IMG/VR virus record: IMGVR_UViG_3300025728_000001
Coordinates: 1-64,000 of that record
DNA length: 64,000 nucleotides
Strand: one strand, 5' to 3'
Source of the DNA: a virus
Part shown: positions 25,500-33,795 of the stretch, in pieces
Layout: each line of letters starts with the position of its first letter
How positions within the stretch are numbered: position 1 is the first letter of the stretch
Notes under the pieces: generated by a model
The model's database searches: none
The model's input: the letters and a program-made list of their open reading frames with translations, nothing else
What the model was told of the DNA's origin: nothing
Program-made: the position numbers and the translations under genes

Positions 25500-26168
25500 A
25501 TGACCGTTCAACCCCTAATCCCGGTCGGCGGCAAGCCTGATTGGGTTGGCGCGATGGTGGGCAACGCCCGCTTTGAGTTCACCGCGCGTCTGTGTACCGG
25601 CAACGACAAGCTGCGCCTGATCGCCAAGCACCTGCCAACCTGCACCACGGCCGAGCTGGAGGTGTGCGCCGTCGGCAATTCCGACATGAATACCGCCCGT
25701 GTTGAGCTGTGCGAGAAACTGGTGGCGACCATGCTGCAAGAAGGCACGGTAGATCACGGTATTAGCCAGTTCGCCAAACTGCTGCGCTGTGAGTACGCCA
25801 ATCGCCTGATTCAGGTCATTTCCAGCTATGGCCGGTTCTTCTTTTACTCCCGGTCGTGCGACAGCGTGGCGCGGCTGACCTTTGACCAGCGGGTTTACTT
25901 GCACGATGAGAAAGGCGCCACGATTGAGGTTAAGGCATCCAGCAAGTGGAAGGGGTTCAGCCACGGGGGCACGCTGCGCGATCTGGTGTTGCAGATGCGC
26001 AACTACGTGATGCGGGGTGAGCGTATCGACCCTGCCTATCTCGGGATCGATCGTCGGCTGGGCGGAAACATTTGGGGCTATCCGCCTGAGCAGATGCGCC
26101 TGTGTCGTGAGGCGGCGCAGCAGCTGCCGATTATCAACGTGGCTACCCCGCTGGAGTGTGCGGCATGA
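25500..26168 (+). CDS. hypothetical phage protein, 222 aa
   Basis: Start at 25500 lies one base after the preceding stop. Mixed alpha/beta with several Cys and paired aromatic runs (YGRFFFYSRSCDSVARL), and a late helix (GTLRDLVLQMRNYVMRGE). No known active site. Overlaps the next small gene (ATGA at 26165-26168). Confidence 0.6.
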   Translation: MTVQPLIPVGGKPDWVGAMVGNARFEFTARLCTGNDKLRLIAKHLPTCTTAELEVCAVGNSDMNTARVELCEKLVATMLQEGTVDHGISQFAKLLRCEYANRLIQVISSYGRFFFYSRSCDSVARLTFDQRVYLHDEKGATIEVKASSKWKGFSHGGTLRDLVLQMRNYVMRGERIDPAYLGIDRRLGGNIWGYPPEQMRLCREAAQQLPIINVATPLECAA

Positions 26169-26314
26169 GCATTCACCAAGGGCCAAAGCCGTTTGGCCAT
26201 ATCAGCGTTAAGTCCGTGTGTGATGAGTGTGGGCGCGCCCGTAGCAGCGGTAACCATGCGAAGTGCAGCAAGAAGCGCCAAGTTCGCACCGCCTCGCTGA
26301 GGGCTGGACAATGA
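26165..26314 (+). CDS. very small zinc-finger-like protein, 49 aa
   Basis: Starts and ends in ATGA overlaps with its neighbours, so expression is almost certain. It contains VCDECGRAR and a later AKCSKKRQ, giving Cys ligands in a CxxC...C layout, within a basic chain. Probably a small DNA- or RNA-binding protein. Confidence 0.55.
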   Translation: MSIHQGPKPFGHISVKSVCDECGRARSSGNHAKCSKKRQVRTASLRAGQ

Positions 26315-26754
26315 CCGCCTCTGTCGCGCCAGCGCTGGCGCCGGTCTTGACCGCCGCGGAACAGGATCAGATCGAAGCCGCCGCCCTGCAAAGCTGGCTG
26401 GTGGGTAATGCCCGCTCTATCCGCCCGGTGGCCCGCGTTGGGCTGATGGGCTGGGCGCTGGCGGCGCTCAAGGCCAACCCGGCAGTGGCTGAGCTGCATA
26501 TCCTTGAAGAGGTCTGCGCCTTCTACGCGAACGACGAAGACACTTTCAACGGTGAAGGCGGGGAGCCTTTCGGCTCGATCCCTACTGAGGTCGGCATGAA
26601 AGCCCGCCAGGCGCGCGAACGGTTCATTGAGCGGGAAGAGCGCACGAACACCAGCGGCCAGGCCCATTGCCCTAACTGCGGCGTCTGCCACACGAGTGAC
26701 GAAACCTGCGTTATAGCGCTTAAGCGTTTTAACTCTTTAGAGTCAGGTGAATGA
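26311..26754 (+). CDS. hypothetical protein with C-terminal zinc knuckle, 147 aa
   Basis: ATG at 26311 overlaps the previous stop. The bulk is helical (Ala/Leu/Gln rich); a helix with ARQARERFIEREERT leads into CPNCGVCHTSDETC (about 122-135), a compact Cys-rich site. The DNA coding its last residues contains GTTATAGCGCT, one of three exact copies in the window. Function unknown. Confidence 0.55.
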   Translation: MTASVAPALAPVLTAAEQDQIEAAALQSWLVGNARSIRPVARVGLMGWALAALKANPAVAELHILEEVCAFYANDEDTFNGEGGEPFGSIPTEVGMKARQARERFIEREERTNTSGQAHCPNCGVCHTSDETCVIALKRFNSLESGE

Positions 26755-27137
26755 CGCGCCGGCCCGAAGTGCAGACCGACATGTTTGCCATGCCGGCGCC
26801 CGAGCAGCCGAAGCCGGTACCAGAAAGCCCGGTACCGGTGGCCAGCGAGGAAAGCCGGGCACTCAATGCGGTGTATGGCGAGTACCTGGAGCACAGCGTG
26901 CGCTATTACGTGCTGGATTCGCCTGTGGTGCTGGATGGGTACTTCGACAAGCTCTGCAAGACGCTGCTGGCGGGCTGGGAGCTGGTCACGCACCGATACA
27001 AGGACATGTGCGATGAGTCGGCGCTGTCGGCGGGGACGGGGTTTCAAGTGCCGTTCCACAAGTTGGACCCCATCGTCTGGCTTTGCCGTCAGCACCCCGG
27101 AACCCCACTCAAAGACATTTACGGAAGCCACCCATGA
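26751..27137 (+). CDS. stand-alone LigA Ia-like domain protein, 128 aa
   Basis: Residues about 36-76 read ALNAVYGEYLEHSVRYYVLD, then SPVVLDGYFDKLCKTLL, closely following the Ia domain that opens NAD-dependent DNA ligases (Y-x-x-x-Y-Y-V-L-D-x-P-V-x-x-D-x-x-Y/F-D-x-L). In LigA this domain binds NAD+ and drives AMP transfer. Here the adenylation, OB and BRCT domains are missing. It may bind a nucleotide or act on host ligase. The frame is intact and coupled to both neighbours, so it is not a broken ligase. Confidence 0.6.
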   Translation: MTRRPEVQTDMFAMPAPEQPKPVPESPVPVASEESRALNAVYGEYLEHSVRYYVLDSPVVLDGYFDKLCKTLLAGWELVTHRYKDMCDESALSAGTGFQVPFHKLDPIVWLCRQHPGTPLKDIYGSHP

Positions 27138-27733
27138 ATAACCAAGTCACCCCAGCTGGCGCCATCGTTCGCCATAACGCCACCTCCCTGCGCTTTGCCA
27201 CTGGCGACCTGGCCAAGGCCGAGTTTGTGGACGCCAAGCTGTTGGACGAAGCCCTGGCGCGTATTGCCGAGCTGGAAGAGGCCCGGCCCGCGGCTCTGCG
27301 CCAGGTGTATGACCTGATCGGCCTGCACTACAGCCACCCGGTATCGGTTCTGCTGGAAAATTTCAAAAACATCAAGCGGTTTTCCGACCTTCTGCACGCC
27401 GTGGAGCGTGAGTTTTTCATGGTGCCGGGTGAGCCAAGCGACGAGCCCGAGGACGAAGGTGCGCCGGTTGACGACGATTGCCTGTTGAATTGCTGGGGAT
27501 CGAGCCAAGAGCAGTACCTTGAGCAGTTCCGTCTCGCGCTGCTGATGCTTTCCAAGCCAGCAGGGGAAGCGGTGGCCCATATCCAGTTTGGCGAGGTTGA
27601 TTCGGGCGAGATTGGCGATTACGAGATTGAGCCCAACCGTAAGGTCTGTGACGCCTTGAACGTGGCGGACAACGGGAATGCGTCGATCTATGACCTTTAC
27701 CTGTTCCCCCGCCAGGATGCCGCCGCGCAATGA
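27134..27733 (+). CDS. hypothetical phage protein, 199 aa
   Basis: ATG at 27134 overlaps the previous stop. Acidic, with a helical first half (DAKLLDEALARIAELEEARP) and an acid-rich middle (EPSDEPEDEGAPVDDD). The C-terminal section is strand-rich. No motif recognised. Confidence 0.6.
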   Translation: MNNQVTPAGAIVRHNATSLRFATGDLAKAEFVDAKLLDEALARIAELEEARPAALRQVYDLIGLHYSHPVSVLLENFKNIKRFSDLLHAVEREFFMVPGEPSDEPEDEGAPVDDDCLLNCWGSSQEQYLEQFRLALLMLSKPAGEAVAHIQFGEVDSGEIGDYEIEPNRKVCDALNVADNGNASIYDLYLFPRQDAAAQ

Positions 27734-27876
27734 CCACGCACCTGGTTTGGTTCGCGCCTCAGTACGGCAATCCCGGCTGCTGGCGCGAATGCACCGTTGA
27801 CCGCTTTGGCGTGTGGCGTGGCCCTACCGGCTCCTACATCCCGGCCCCAAGCCCTGATCGAGTGAAGAAGAAATGA
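27730..27876 (+). CDS. very small hypothetical protein, 48 aa
   Basis: ATG overlaps the stop at 27733, and its own stop overlaps the next start. The chain has several Trp and a Gly/Pro-rich middle (PQYGNPGCWRECTVDRFGVW), typical of a small beta fold. No family recognised. Confidence 0.5.
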   Translation: MTTHLVWFAPQYGNPGCWRECTVDRFGVWRGPTGSYIPAPSPDRVKKK

Positions 27877-28007
27877 GCAACTGCGACTGGAACAGCGCAG
27901 ACCGCAACCGGGAGCTTGCCCGCGAGCGTGCTGAGCGTAGCGACCCTTTCCACCCAATACGTCGCTCCAAGGGCGAAAAGCACCGCAATAGGAAGGCGCG
28001 CAAATGA
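27873..28007 (+). CDS. very small basic protein, 44 aa
   Basis: Starts in the stop of 27730 and stops in the start of the ASCH gene. It is strongly basic, with clusters RNRELARERAER and RRSKGEKHRNRKARK. Likely to bind nucleic acid or an acidic partner. No family recognised. Confidence 0.5.
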   Translation: MSNCDWNSADRNRELARERAERSDPFHPIRRSKGEKHRNRKARK

Positions 28008-28399
28008 AAGCACTGACAATTCGCCAGCCGTGGGCATGGCTGATCATCCACGGCGGCAAGGACATCGAAAACCGCTCGTGGCACACCAAGTTTCGCGGGC
28101 GCTTCCTGGTGCATGCCGCCAAGGGCATGACAAGGGACGAATACGCCGACGGCTACAAGTTCGCCCTGGAATGCGGCATTACCGACCTGCCGCGCTTCGG
28201 TGAGCTGCAACGGGGCGGGATTATCGGCTCTGTGGAGCTGGTCGACAGCCTGGACCATAGCGATTCGCCTTGGTACATGGGGCAAAAGGCCTTTGTCCTG
28301 CGCGAGCCTCGGTTCCTGCCGTTCACCGCCTACAAAGGGCAGCTTCAATTCTTCGAAGTGTCGAACGCCCTACTGCCGCACGGAGCTGCAAATGTCTGA
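28004..28399 (+). CDS. ASCH-domain protein
   Basis: 131 residues. The start MKALTIRQPWAWLIIHGGKD, the NRSWHTKFRGRFLVHAAKG motif and the later IIGSVELVD strand are the defining marks of ASCH proteins (PUA-like). The Lys/Arg of K-D-I-E-N-R and the RG-R-F-L-V-H-A segment form the presumed binding pocket. In the family, proteins bind RNA or hydrolyse modified nucleosides such as N4-acetylcytidine. Which of these this one does is not shown. Confidence 0.8.
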   Translation: MKALTIRQPWAWLIIHGGKDIENRSWHTKFRGRFLVHAAKGMTRDEYADGYKFALECGITDLPRFGELQRGGIIGSVELVDSLDHSDSPWYMGQKAFVLREPRFLPFTAYKGQLQFFEVSNALLPHGAANV

Positions 28400-29021
28400 C
28401 GTCGAGTTTCTATTGCAAGACTCCCGCGGCAACACCGGTGACCGTCTGATGTTTTGGGCAGCTGGCGGCGGGTACACGACGAACCTGGACGCGGCGCAGC
28501 GCTATACCAAGGAAGAGGCGGCCAGTCAGAACGAAAGCCGGGAGTCTGACCTGCCTTGGCCGCTGGCGTACCTGGTCGAGCGCATGGAGCTGGCGATTGA
28601 TTGCCAGTACTTGAAGCCAGAAGCCGTGGATGCCGGCATGCAGACCGCCGAGCGTGGCTACCTGTACGCGGGCGGTACCTGGAATGGGAACGACCTGTGC
28701 TGGCTAACCGATGACGGCAATATCACCAGCGATTTCAGGAGGGCGCACGCCTTCCCGATGAACATCGCCAAGAGCATGGCCGCTCCGAAGCACCACAACG
28801 TGCATTTGGCACCGGCCGACCTTGTTGAGTCACTGGCGCGCAAGGTGGTGGCCGCCGGCAACGTAAAGCACAAGGAAGCACTGAGAGGAACGGGGATTAT
28901 CCTGACCAAGCCCCCGAAGCTCAGGGTATTCCGCGACCGCTGCGGCAACTGCGGGGTGTTTATCTCCGACGCCCAGCGCTTCCAGGACTGCCCCAAGTGC
29001 GGCGGTAGCAACGCGCCCTGA
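28392..29021 (+). CDS. hypothetical protein with C-terminal zinc ribbon, 209 aa
   Basis: ATG at 28392 overlaps the ASCH gene by 8 bases. The front has GGGYTTNLDAAQRYTKEEA, a pattern seen in small phage proteins, and the end is a zinc ribbon, CGNCGVFIS with CPKCGGSN, at about 184-206. Last gene before the terminator at 29053. Function unknown. Confidence 0.6.
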   Translation: MSDVEFLLQDSRGNTGDRLMFWAAGGGYTTNLDAAQRYTKEEAASQNESRESDLPWPLAYLVERMELAIDCQYLKPEAVDAGMQTAERGYLYAGGTWNGNDLCWLTDDGNITSDFRRAHAFPMNIAKSMAAPKHHNVHLAPADLVESLARKVVAAGNVKHKEALRGTGIILTKPPKLRVFRDRCGNCGVFISDAQRFQDCPKCGGSNAP

Positions 29022-29052
29022 TACAGCCACGTAAAAGCGCTATAACATCTTA

Positions 29053-29084
29053 ACGGCAAAGCGCCATAACGCTTTGCCGTTTTT
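29053..29084 (+). terminator. intrinsic terminator closing the 25.1-29.0 kb unit
   Basis: ACGGCAAAGCG (29053-29063) pairs perfectly with CGCTTTGCCGT (29070-29080) around CCATAA, followed by TTTTGG. Just upstream, AGCGCTATAAC (29036-29046) is the reverse of the element at 26710 and 50295. Confidence 0.85.
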
Positions 29085-29112
29085 GGTTGAGTCGAAGAAA
29101 GGGCGGTGCGTC

Positions 29113-29853
29113 ATGCTTGAGGTAATAGGGACAATTCGAATGAAGCGCTTCGCGGCCAACACGGCGGGCCGGGATTTTGCTGTGGGCGATATCCACGGCC
29201 ATTTCACCCGGCTGCAAAAGGCACTGGACGCGGTGGGGTTTGATCCGGAGCGCGACCGGCTATTCAGTGCGGGCGATCTGGTGGACCGTGGCCCGGAGTG
29301 TCGCGACGTTCTGGAGTGGCTGGCCAAGTCCTGGTTTCACCCGGTGCGCGGCAACCATGACGACTACGTGTGTCGCTTCGATACGTGCGATGTCGACAAC
29401 TGGATCTATAACGGCGGCTCGTGGTTCGCGGGGCTGTCGCTGTTCGAACAGAAAGAGTTCGCCGTCCAGTTTGCCGAAATCCCTATCGCCATTGAGGTCG
29501 AGACAGCCGGCGGCCTGGTGGGGGTGGTTCACGCTGATTGTCCATTCCCGTCGTGGGATCGATTGCGCGATGAGCTGGAATCGCCGGAGAGCAAGAAGCG
29601 CCTGCGCCTGGTGCACAACACCTGTATGTGGTCACGCAAGCGCGTAGAGGAAGGCGACACGACACCTGTGGAAGGCGTGCGGGCGCTGGTGGTCGGTCAC
29701 AGCCCGCTACGGTCGCCGTTGGTGCTGGGTAACGTCCATCACATCGACACGGGCGGCTGGCGCAGTGACTGGGGGCATTTCACCCTGCTCGACTTGTCCA
29801 CGCTGGCCACGTTCCCCGCGGCACTCCCAACGCTGCTGCCTGACTGGGAATAA
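29113..29853 (+). CDS. PPP-type metallophosphoesterase (lambda phosphatase-like)
   Basis: 246 residues from ATG 29113, preceded by AAAGGG; a later ATG (29140) is possible. Metal-binding motifs of the PPP family are complete: GDIHG (25-29), GDLVDRG (54-60), GNHDD (80-84), and later GHS in VVGHSPL. Lambda NinI-like enzymes remove phosphate from Ser, Thr, Tyr or His, and this one is likely similar. It is the first gene of a new unit after the 29053 terminator. Confidence 0.85.
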   Translation: MLEVIGTIRMKRFAANTAGRDFAVGDIHGHFTRLQKALDAVGFDPERDRLFSAGDLVDRGPECRDVLEWLAKSWFHPVRGNHDDYVCRFDTCDVDNWIYNGGSWFAGLSLFEQKEFAVQFAEIPIAIEVETAGGLVGVVHADCPFPSWDRLRDELESPESKKRLRLVHNTCMWSRKRVEEGDTTPVEGVRALVVGHSPLRSPLVLGNVHHIDTGGWRSDWGHFTLLDLSTLATFPAALPTLLPDWE

Positions 29854-29871
29854 CTACAAGGAGTTAAGGCG

Positions 29872-29884
29872 TTAAAACGTTAAT
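29872..29884 (+). promoter_or_regulatory. GTTAAAACGTTAA AT-rich element upstream of 29990
   Basis: Matches GTTATAACGTTAA at 35020 in 12 of 13 bases. Both lie in gene gaps upstream of a new run of genes and in AT-rich stretches. Probably part of promoters or a binding site. Confidence 0.4.
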
Positions 29885-29921
29885 GACACATTAGCGCTTT
29901 TATGTAATTATGCCGTCACTC

Positions 29922-29933
29922 CGCCAGAGATAA
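29922..29933 (+). promoter_or_regulatory. CGCCAGAGATAA leader element, copy 4
   Basis: Exact copy, 13 bases before the ATG at 29947 and 56 bases before the main gene start at 29990. Confidence 0.4.
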
Positions 29934-29946
29934 GGATTACCCCCCC

Positions 29947-29997
29947 ATGAACGATTACCCCGCAACGGCTCCCGGCCAGGAGCACGCAAATGGCTGA
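29947..29997 (+). CDS. possible leader peptide, 16 aa
   Basis: MNDYPATAPGQEHANG, ending inside the next gene's first codons (stop at 29995-29997). The start follows a C-run and the CGCCAGAGATAA element. If translated it would couple to the gene at 29990. Uncertain because of its length. Confidence 0.3.
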   Translation: MNDYPATAPGQEHANG

Positions 29998-30340
29998 ATA
30001 CATGCACATTACCCGCGAGCTGCTGCAAGGGCTGTATGAGGATCTTGAGCGCGCCGTGCCCGAAATGCCGTCTTTGAAGTCTGACGCCGGCGCCCGTCGC
30101 AACTTGATTCGCCTCATTCTGGCCCGCCAGCCGTCCGAGCATGTCCGCCCGATTCCGACCACTACGGAGGAACTGGCGGAACAAGCGAAAGCAACGGCCG
30201 AACGCCTGCGTCATGCCGAGCGTTTGTTGCACCGAAGCCTGCCGTTGATCGTCGAAGGTGGGCGCTATATCGAGGCCGGTTCGGTGACTGAATCGGTAGA
30301 ACGGTTCCTGAAAACTGCATACCGTGGGGGTGAGGAATGA
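29990..30340 (+). CDS. hypothetical phage protein, 116 aa
   Basis: Ribosome site CAGGAG before ATG. Helical and charged; central ARRNLIRLILARQPS and later AERLRHAERLLHRSLPL segments. No motif recognised. Overlaps the following gene by ATGA. Confidence 0.6.
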   Translation: MAEYMHITRELLQGLYEDLERAVPEMPSLKSDAGARRNLIRLILARQPSEHVRPIPTTTEELAEQAKATAERLRHAERLLHRSLPLIVEGGRYIEAGSVTESVERFLKTAYRGGEE

Positions 30341-31206
30341 GCACATCAAACGGACCAGTCCGCCACGACATCATGTTCAGCATGTCCGCCGCGAGCCATG
30401 AGCGCGTGAATCTGCTACTGAGCCAGTGCGGCCACCAAAACCTCAATCTGTTGCTGGCGCGTGGTCTGGCGCTGGTGCAATGGGTTGAGGATCAGCAAGA
30501 CCTTGGCCGCACCATTGGCGCCGTGATTTATGGCGATGAGGGGGTAGACGTCGCGGAACTGGAAGAGCGCCCGGAGCTGTTGAAGCCCCAGCCGCGGCCC
30601 CAGTCGCTGACGCAACCCAAGGCCGTCACCCCTGCGCCAGAGCCTGAGCTGGCGCCGGTGGTGGAGCCAACCCCAGCCCCAAAGCCTGAGCCGGTGGCTA
30701 CCCCTGCGCCGGTGATCGATCCGGCCAAGCTGGTGGCGCGCCCAAAGACGCCGCCGCCGGTAACGCAGCCGAAATACCGCGCCCCAAGTGGCCGTGAGCA
30801 GGTATTGCGCGCCCATATCCCCAATGACCAAGGCCCGGTAAAGACTCATACGTGGGTGGCATGGCGCTGCAAGATGGATAAGCGCCTGCCGCCGATCCTC
30901 ATTGGTGATGACCGTGCGCTACCGGGTGAGCTGAGCCTTGAGCACCTTCCAGAGCTTGAGCGCATGCTGGTGGACGCTCGCCACGCCACGCACTTCCAAC
31001 TGACTAAAGAGAACTACCTTGCCTATTACGCCTTCCAGCATGGCAATGGAAAGCGCGGCGGCTGGTGCTATGTCGAAGAAGACTCGATGCAGCTGCGCAA
31101 GGATGACCATTGCGACAGCGGGATGTTTGCGATTTTCCCGGTGGTGATGGCGGTCGAGTACTTGCGCCGCCTGACCAATCCACGGGCGTCGGTGGCCAGC
31201 GCATGA
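30337..31206 (+). CDS. hypothetical protein with Pro-rich linker, 289 aa
   Basis: A helical N-terminal 75 residues (HERVNLLLSQCGHQNLNLLL) is joined by a long Pro/Ala/Glu linker (about 88-145, repeats of PAPEPE/PTPAPKPE) to a C-terminal domain of about 140 residues with conserved-looking Trp/His (KTHTWVAWRCKMD, HATHFQLTKENYLAYYAF). This bipartite form suggests two binding surfaces. No family recognised. Confidence 0.55.
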   Translation: MSTSNGPVRHDIMFSMSAASHERVNLLLSQCGHQNLNLLLARGLALVQWVEDQQDLGRTIGAVIYGDEGVDVAELEERPELLKPQPRPQSLTQPKAVTPAPEPELAPVVEPTPAPKPEPVATPAPVIDPAKLVARPKTPPPVTQPKYRAPSGREQVLRAHIPNDQGPVKTHTWVAWRCKMDKRLPPILIGDDRALPGELSLEHLPELERMLVDARHATHFQLTKENYLAYYAFQHGNGKRGGWCYVEEDSMQLRKDDHCDSGMFAIFPVVMAVEYLRRLTNPRASVASA

Positions 31207-31553
31207 ACGGCCGCCTGCATTGCGCCTTTGAGGCGTTCGTGATCGATCAGCACAGTGCGCAGATGAAGGGCGCCGGGCACCAGTTCACCGAGGCGATGCG
31301 CCAGCACATGGTCAAAATACTTGAGCATGGGCGTCCGTTTTACAGCTTTATCGAAGGTGGTGAGCAGTGGCCCGCGTTCGAAGCGGCTTGGAACCTTTCG
31401 CGTGAGGCGCTGGTGATTACGTTGCCGGCGCGTGCTCTACCGATCCTGTACCAAGATCGTCCGATTTTCAGCATGAACGGCGAAGGCCGAAACGCGGCGC
31501 TGGATGAGGTCCGCACCATTATCGAATCCGAGGGAGTGACCGTAAGTGGATAA
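31203..31553 (+). CDS. hypothetical phage protein, 116 aa
   Basis: ATG at 31203 overlaps the previous stop. Helical first half with His and Met (AMRQHMVKILEHGRPFYSF), then strands (ALVITLPARALPILYQD). No motif recognised; tightly coupled to its neighbours. Confidence 0.6.
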   Translation: MNGRLHCAFEAFVIDQHSAQMKGAGHQFTEAMRQHMVKILEHGRPFYSFIEGGEQWPAFEAAWNLSREALVITLPARALPILYQDRPIFSMNGEGRNAALDEVRTIIESEGVTVSG

Positions 31554-31977
31554 CGTGAAGCGCTACACAGTTGAGAGCCGTCACCTGTTCCAACACCTTG
31601 AGCACCATCGTGTTGGCTCTGTCGAATCAGTGGTCGTGCATGCCGCCGACTTCGCCGCGGCCCTGGCCCGCGAGGCCGCGTTGCAGGAACAACTGGAGCC
31701 CAAGACAGTGCGCGAGCTTCTTGAGTGCAACATGCTCAAAAGTCTTCCCGAGAAGAAAATCAACGACGTGCTCAAGCAGTTGCACCGTGAGACCGTGGAC
31801 CTGCGCCGCCACCTTCATGAGGCCGCCACGTCGCTGGAAACGATCAGCAAGCAGGCCGGCCGCGATGAGTTCTTGAAGCACATGAGCCAGGTGTGTGGCT
31901 ACGCTAACAGCCGCGCCACGGTGGCCCGTGCGTTCATGGATGCGCAACAAGTCGAAGGTGTAAGCGATGATCGTTGA
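31546..31977 (+). CDS. hypothetical coiled-coil protein, 143 aa
   Basis: GTG start at 31546 with GAGGGA upstream, overlapping the preceding gene by 8 bases. Mostly helical: ALAREAALQEQLEPK and LHRETVDLRRHLHEAATSL suggest a coiled coil. No known domain. Confidence 0.55.
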   Translation: MDNVKRYTVESRHLFQHLEHHRVGSVESVVVHAADFAAALAREAALQEQLEPKTVRELLECNMLKSLPEKKINDVLKQLHRETVDLRRHLHEAATSLETISKQAGRDEFLKHMSQVCGYANSRATVARAFMDAQQVEGVSDDR

Positions 31978-32656
31978 TGACGTAATGACCGACAAAATCA
32001 CTCTGCACGGCCTCGGCTTCGTGCAGGTTCAGCTCCAGGGTAATCAGCGACTGCATGTCTGGCACCCTGAGTTGCCGCGCCGCGCGTGCTTCGAACACTC
32101 TGCGATCCACGACCACCGCTTTAACTTCACTTCACGTGTGATTGTCGGAACGCAGATTAACCACACGTTCGAAGATGCTGCCAATGATGCTGGCGAATTC
32201 GTGCTCTACCTGCATGAGGGTGCGCGCACAGCTGGCGGTGGCCGCCCTTGGACGCCGGATGGTCGAGCAGACATGGTGCGCACTGAATCCTATGTGATCG
32301 AAGCGGGAAACGATTACAACACCCTGGCCTATGAATTCCACCGCACTGAGCCAGCTGGTGATGGCCGAGTGGCCACGATAATGGCGAAACGCGGTGAGTA
32401 CCCTGCCGGGGCGCACTCTACCTGCCGTTTCGGCATCATGCCCGACACGGACTTCGACCGATTCCAGTGGTCGACCGCCAAGCTGTGGGAGGTGGTAGCT
32501 GACGTTTTGGCGGGGCAGGCGCTCGCAGCCCCTACACCGCCAGTTGCCCGGCCAACATTCGAACCATTCAAATTCAGCGATTCCCCTGATGGGTGTGCGG
32601 CCGAGGCTGTGTATCTGCGCCAGGTAGCAGCTGAGGACAAATTCAATGGGCAATAA
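31967..32656 (+). CDS. cupin-like protein of unknown role, 229 aa
   Basis: Overlaps its upstream neighbour by 11 bases. HSAIHDHRFNF (about 45-55), the later TYVIEAGNDYNTL, and FHRTEPAG (about 124-131) look like the two His-rich metal-binding strands of a small beta barrel. Similar phage proteins are unassigned. The C-terminal 60 residues are a Pro-rich tail. A metal-dependent enzyme or a structural beta fold are both possible. Confidence 0.45.
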   Translation: MIVDDVMTDKITLHGLGFVQVQLQGNQRLHVWHPELPRRACFEHSAIHDHRFNFTSRVIVGTQINHTFEDAANDAGEFVLYLHEGARTAGGGRPWTPDGRADMVRTESYVIEAGNDYNTLAYEFHRTEPAGDGRVATIMAKRGEYPAGAHSTCRFGIMPDTDFDRFQWSTAKLWEVVADVLAGQALAAPTPPVARPTFEPFKFSDSPDGCAAEAVYLRQVAAEDKFNGQ

Positions 32657-32996
32657 CAAAACGATTGACGGCGTGCCGCGTGAGTTGCTGGAGCGCGTCC
32701 ATTCCGAGCTTACCAGTGGTGCGGTAACCATCCGGACGGGTGCGGATGTGCGTGCACTTCTCGCCAAACAGCCAACTTGCGCAAAATCGCAAGTGGCGGA
32801 TGGCGCGGTGACCGGATGGCTATTGGTTTCGCACCCTGATAGCACAGAATGGGCGGTAGAGGCTGGGAGTAAACAGCACGACCGGGCCTTACGCGCTCAC
32901 CATTTGACGATCCAGCCACTTTACACCCAAGCCGAACCACCGAGTCGCGACTATCCGCAAGGCGAATCCTTTTATCGCAACAAGGATGCAGACTGA
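32646..32996 (+). CDS. hypothetical phage protein, 116 aa
   Basis: ATG at 32646 overlaps the previous gene by 11 bases. Basic/polar N-terminal helix (VPRELLERVHSELTSG), then a strand-rich centre. No motif recognised. Its stop shares a base with the next start. Confidence 0.55.
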   Translation: MGNNKTIDGVPRELLERVHSELTSGAVTIRTGADVRALLAKQPTCAKSQVADGAVTGWLLVSHPDSTEWAVEAGSKQHDRALRAHHLTIQPLYTQAEPPSRDYPQGESFYRNKDAD

Positions 32997-33178
32997 TGGG
33001 TAACGAACAGCTGCAAGTCTTGGCCCTGATCATGGCGAACAACGCCTACGTGCTGGGCATGCAGGCAGACAACGCCTACCGTGCCGCCCTCGGTGAATCG
33101 CCGGCGTGGAATTATTCAGACTTTAGCCGTCAAGCAGTAGAGCTTGAAGAACTGGCGAACCGAGCGAGGCACCTATGA
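32996..33178 (+). CDS. hypothetical phage protein, 60 aa
   Basis: Starts in the stop of the previous gene and ends in ATGA with the next. Helical, with MANNAYVLGMQADNAYRAAL. Likely a small partner protein; nothing more can be said. Confidence 0.55.
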   Translation: MGNEQLQVLALIMANNAYVLGMQADNAYRAALGESPAWNYSDFSRQAVELEELANRARHL

Positions 33179-33795
33179 GCAATGGAATCAATGAGCGCGC
33201 GGCGCTGATAGTCCGTGATATTTGCGAGCACGAGCCTGACGATACGCCGGAGAGCGTGCATATCAGCGTCAAGGCGCTTGGGTTGGTTCTGGCGCAGCGC
33301 CTTACCGACTTCCAGGCCGATATCGACGCCGTTCTGGCGGACCACAATCGCCTGGTGCGTGAGCTGGACGTGCTGCTGAATGGCGAGGCTGGTGCAGCTG
33401 ATCAGGCCAGCCTGTGCGATATCGTGGCCCAAGTGCGTATGGCGCGTAAGAAACCCGGTACCGGATCGCTTCAATTGCTGGCGCTGGTACCTGACCAAGT
33501 GGTTGGGCGCGTGCATCACAATCCCGATCATCACGACCAGGTTCGGGCGGTGCTGAATAGCTGCGGCCGAGCGCTGCCAGATGGTGCGCCGATGTACGCC
33601 CGCCCCGCCGATACCGTAATGCGCTATGTCCGTGCGCCGTCCCGGAAAGATCCGAAGTACCACGAGGTTTGGCCAGAGATTGAGGGCGGCCCGGTGTTCG
33701 ATGGCGTCACCTACTGCAATGACCTGTTTGCAGCGCTAAAGCGTTATAACGTCATAGTGGCGGAAACCCTGCCTGAGGGTGCAGTCGATGAGTAA
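33175..33795 (+). CDS. hypothetical phage protein, 206 aa
   Basis: Helical N-terminal 90 residues (VKALGLVLAQRLTDFQADID), then a region with His-rich VGRVHHNPDHHDQVRAVL. The coding DNA near 33730-33755 holds AAAGCGTTATAACGTC, related to the AT-rich elements. No family recognised. Confidence 0.55.
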   Translation: MSNGINERAALIVRDICEHEPDDTPESVHISVKALGLVLAQRLTDFQADIDAVLADHNRLVRELDVLLNGEAGAADQASLCDIVAQVRMARKKPGTGSLQLLALVPDQVVGRVHHNPDHHDQVRAVLNSCGRALPDGAPMYARPADTVMRYVRAPSRKDPKYHEVWPEIEGGPVFDGVTYCNDLFAALKRYNVIVAETLPEGAVDE

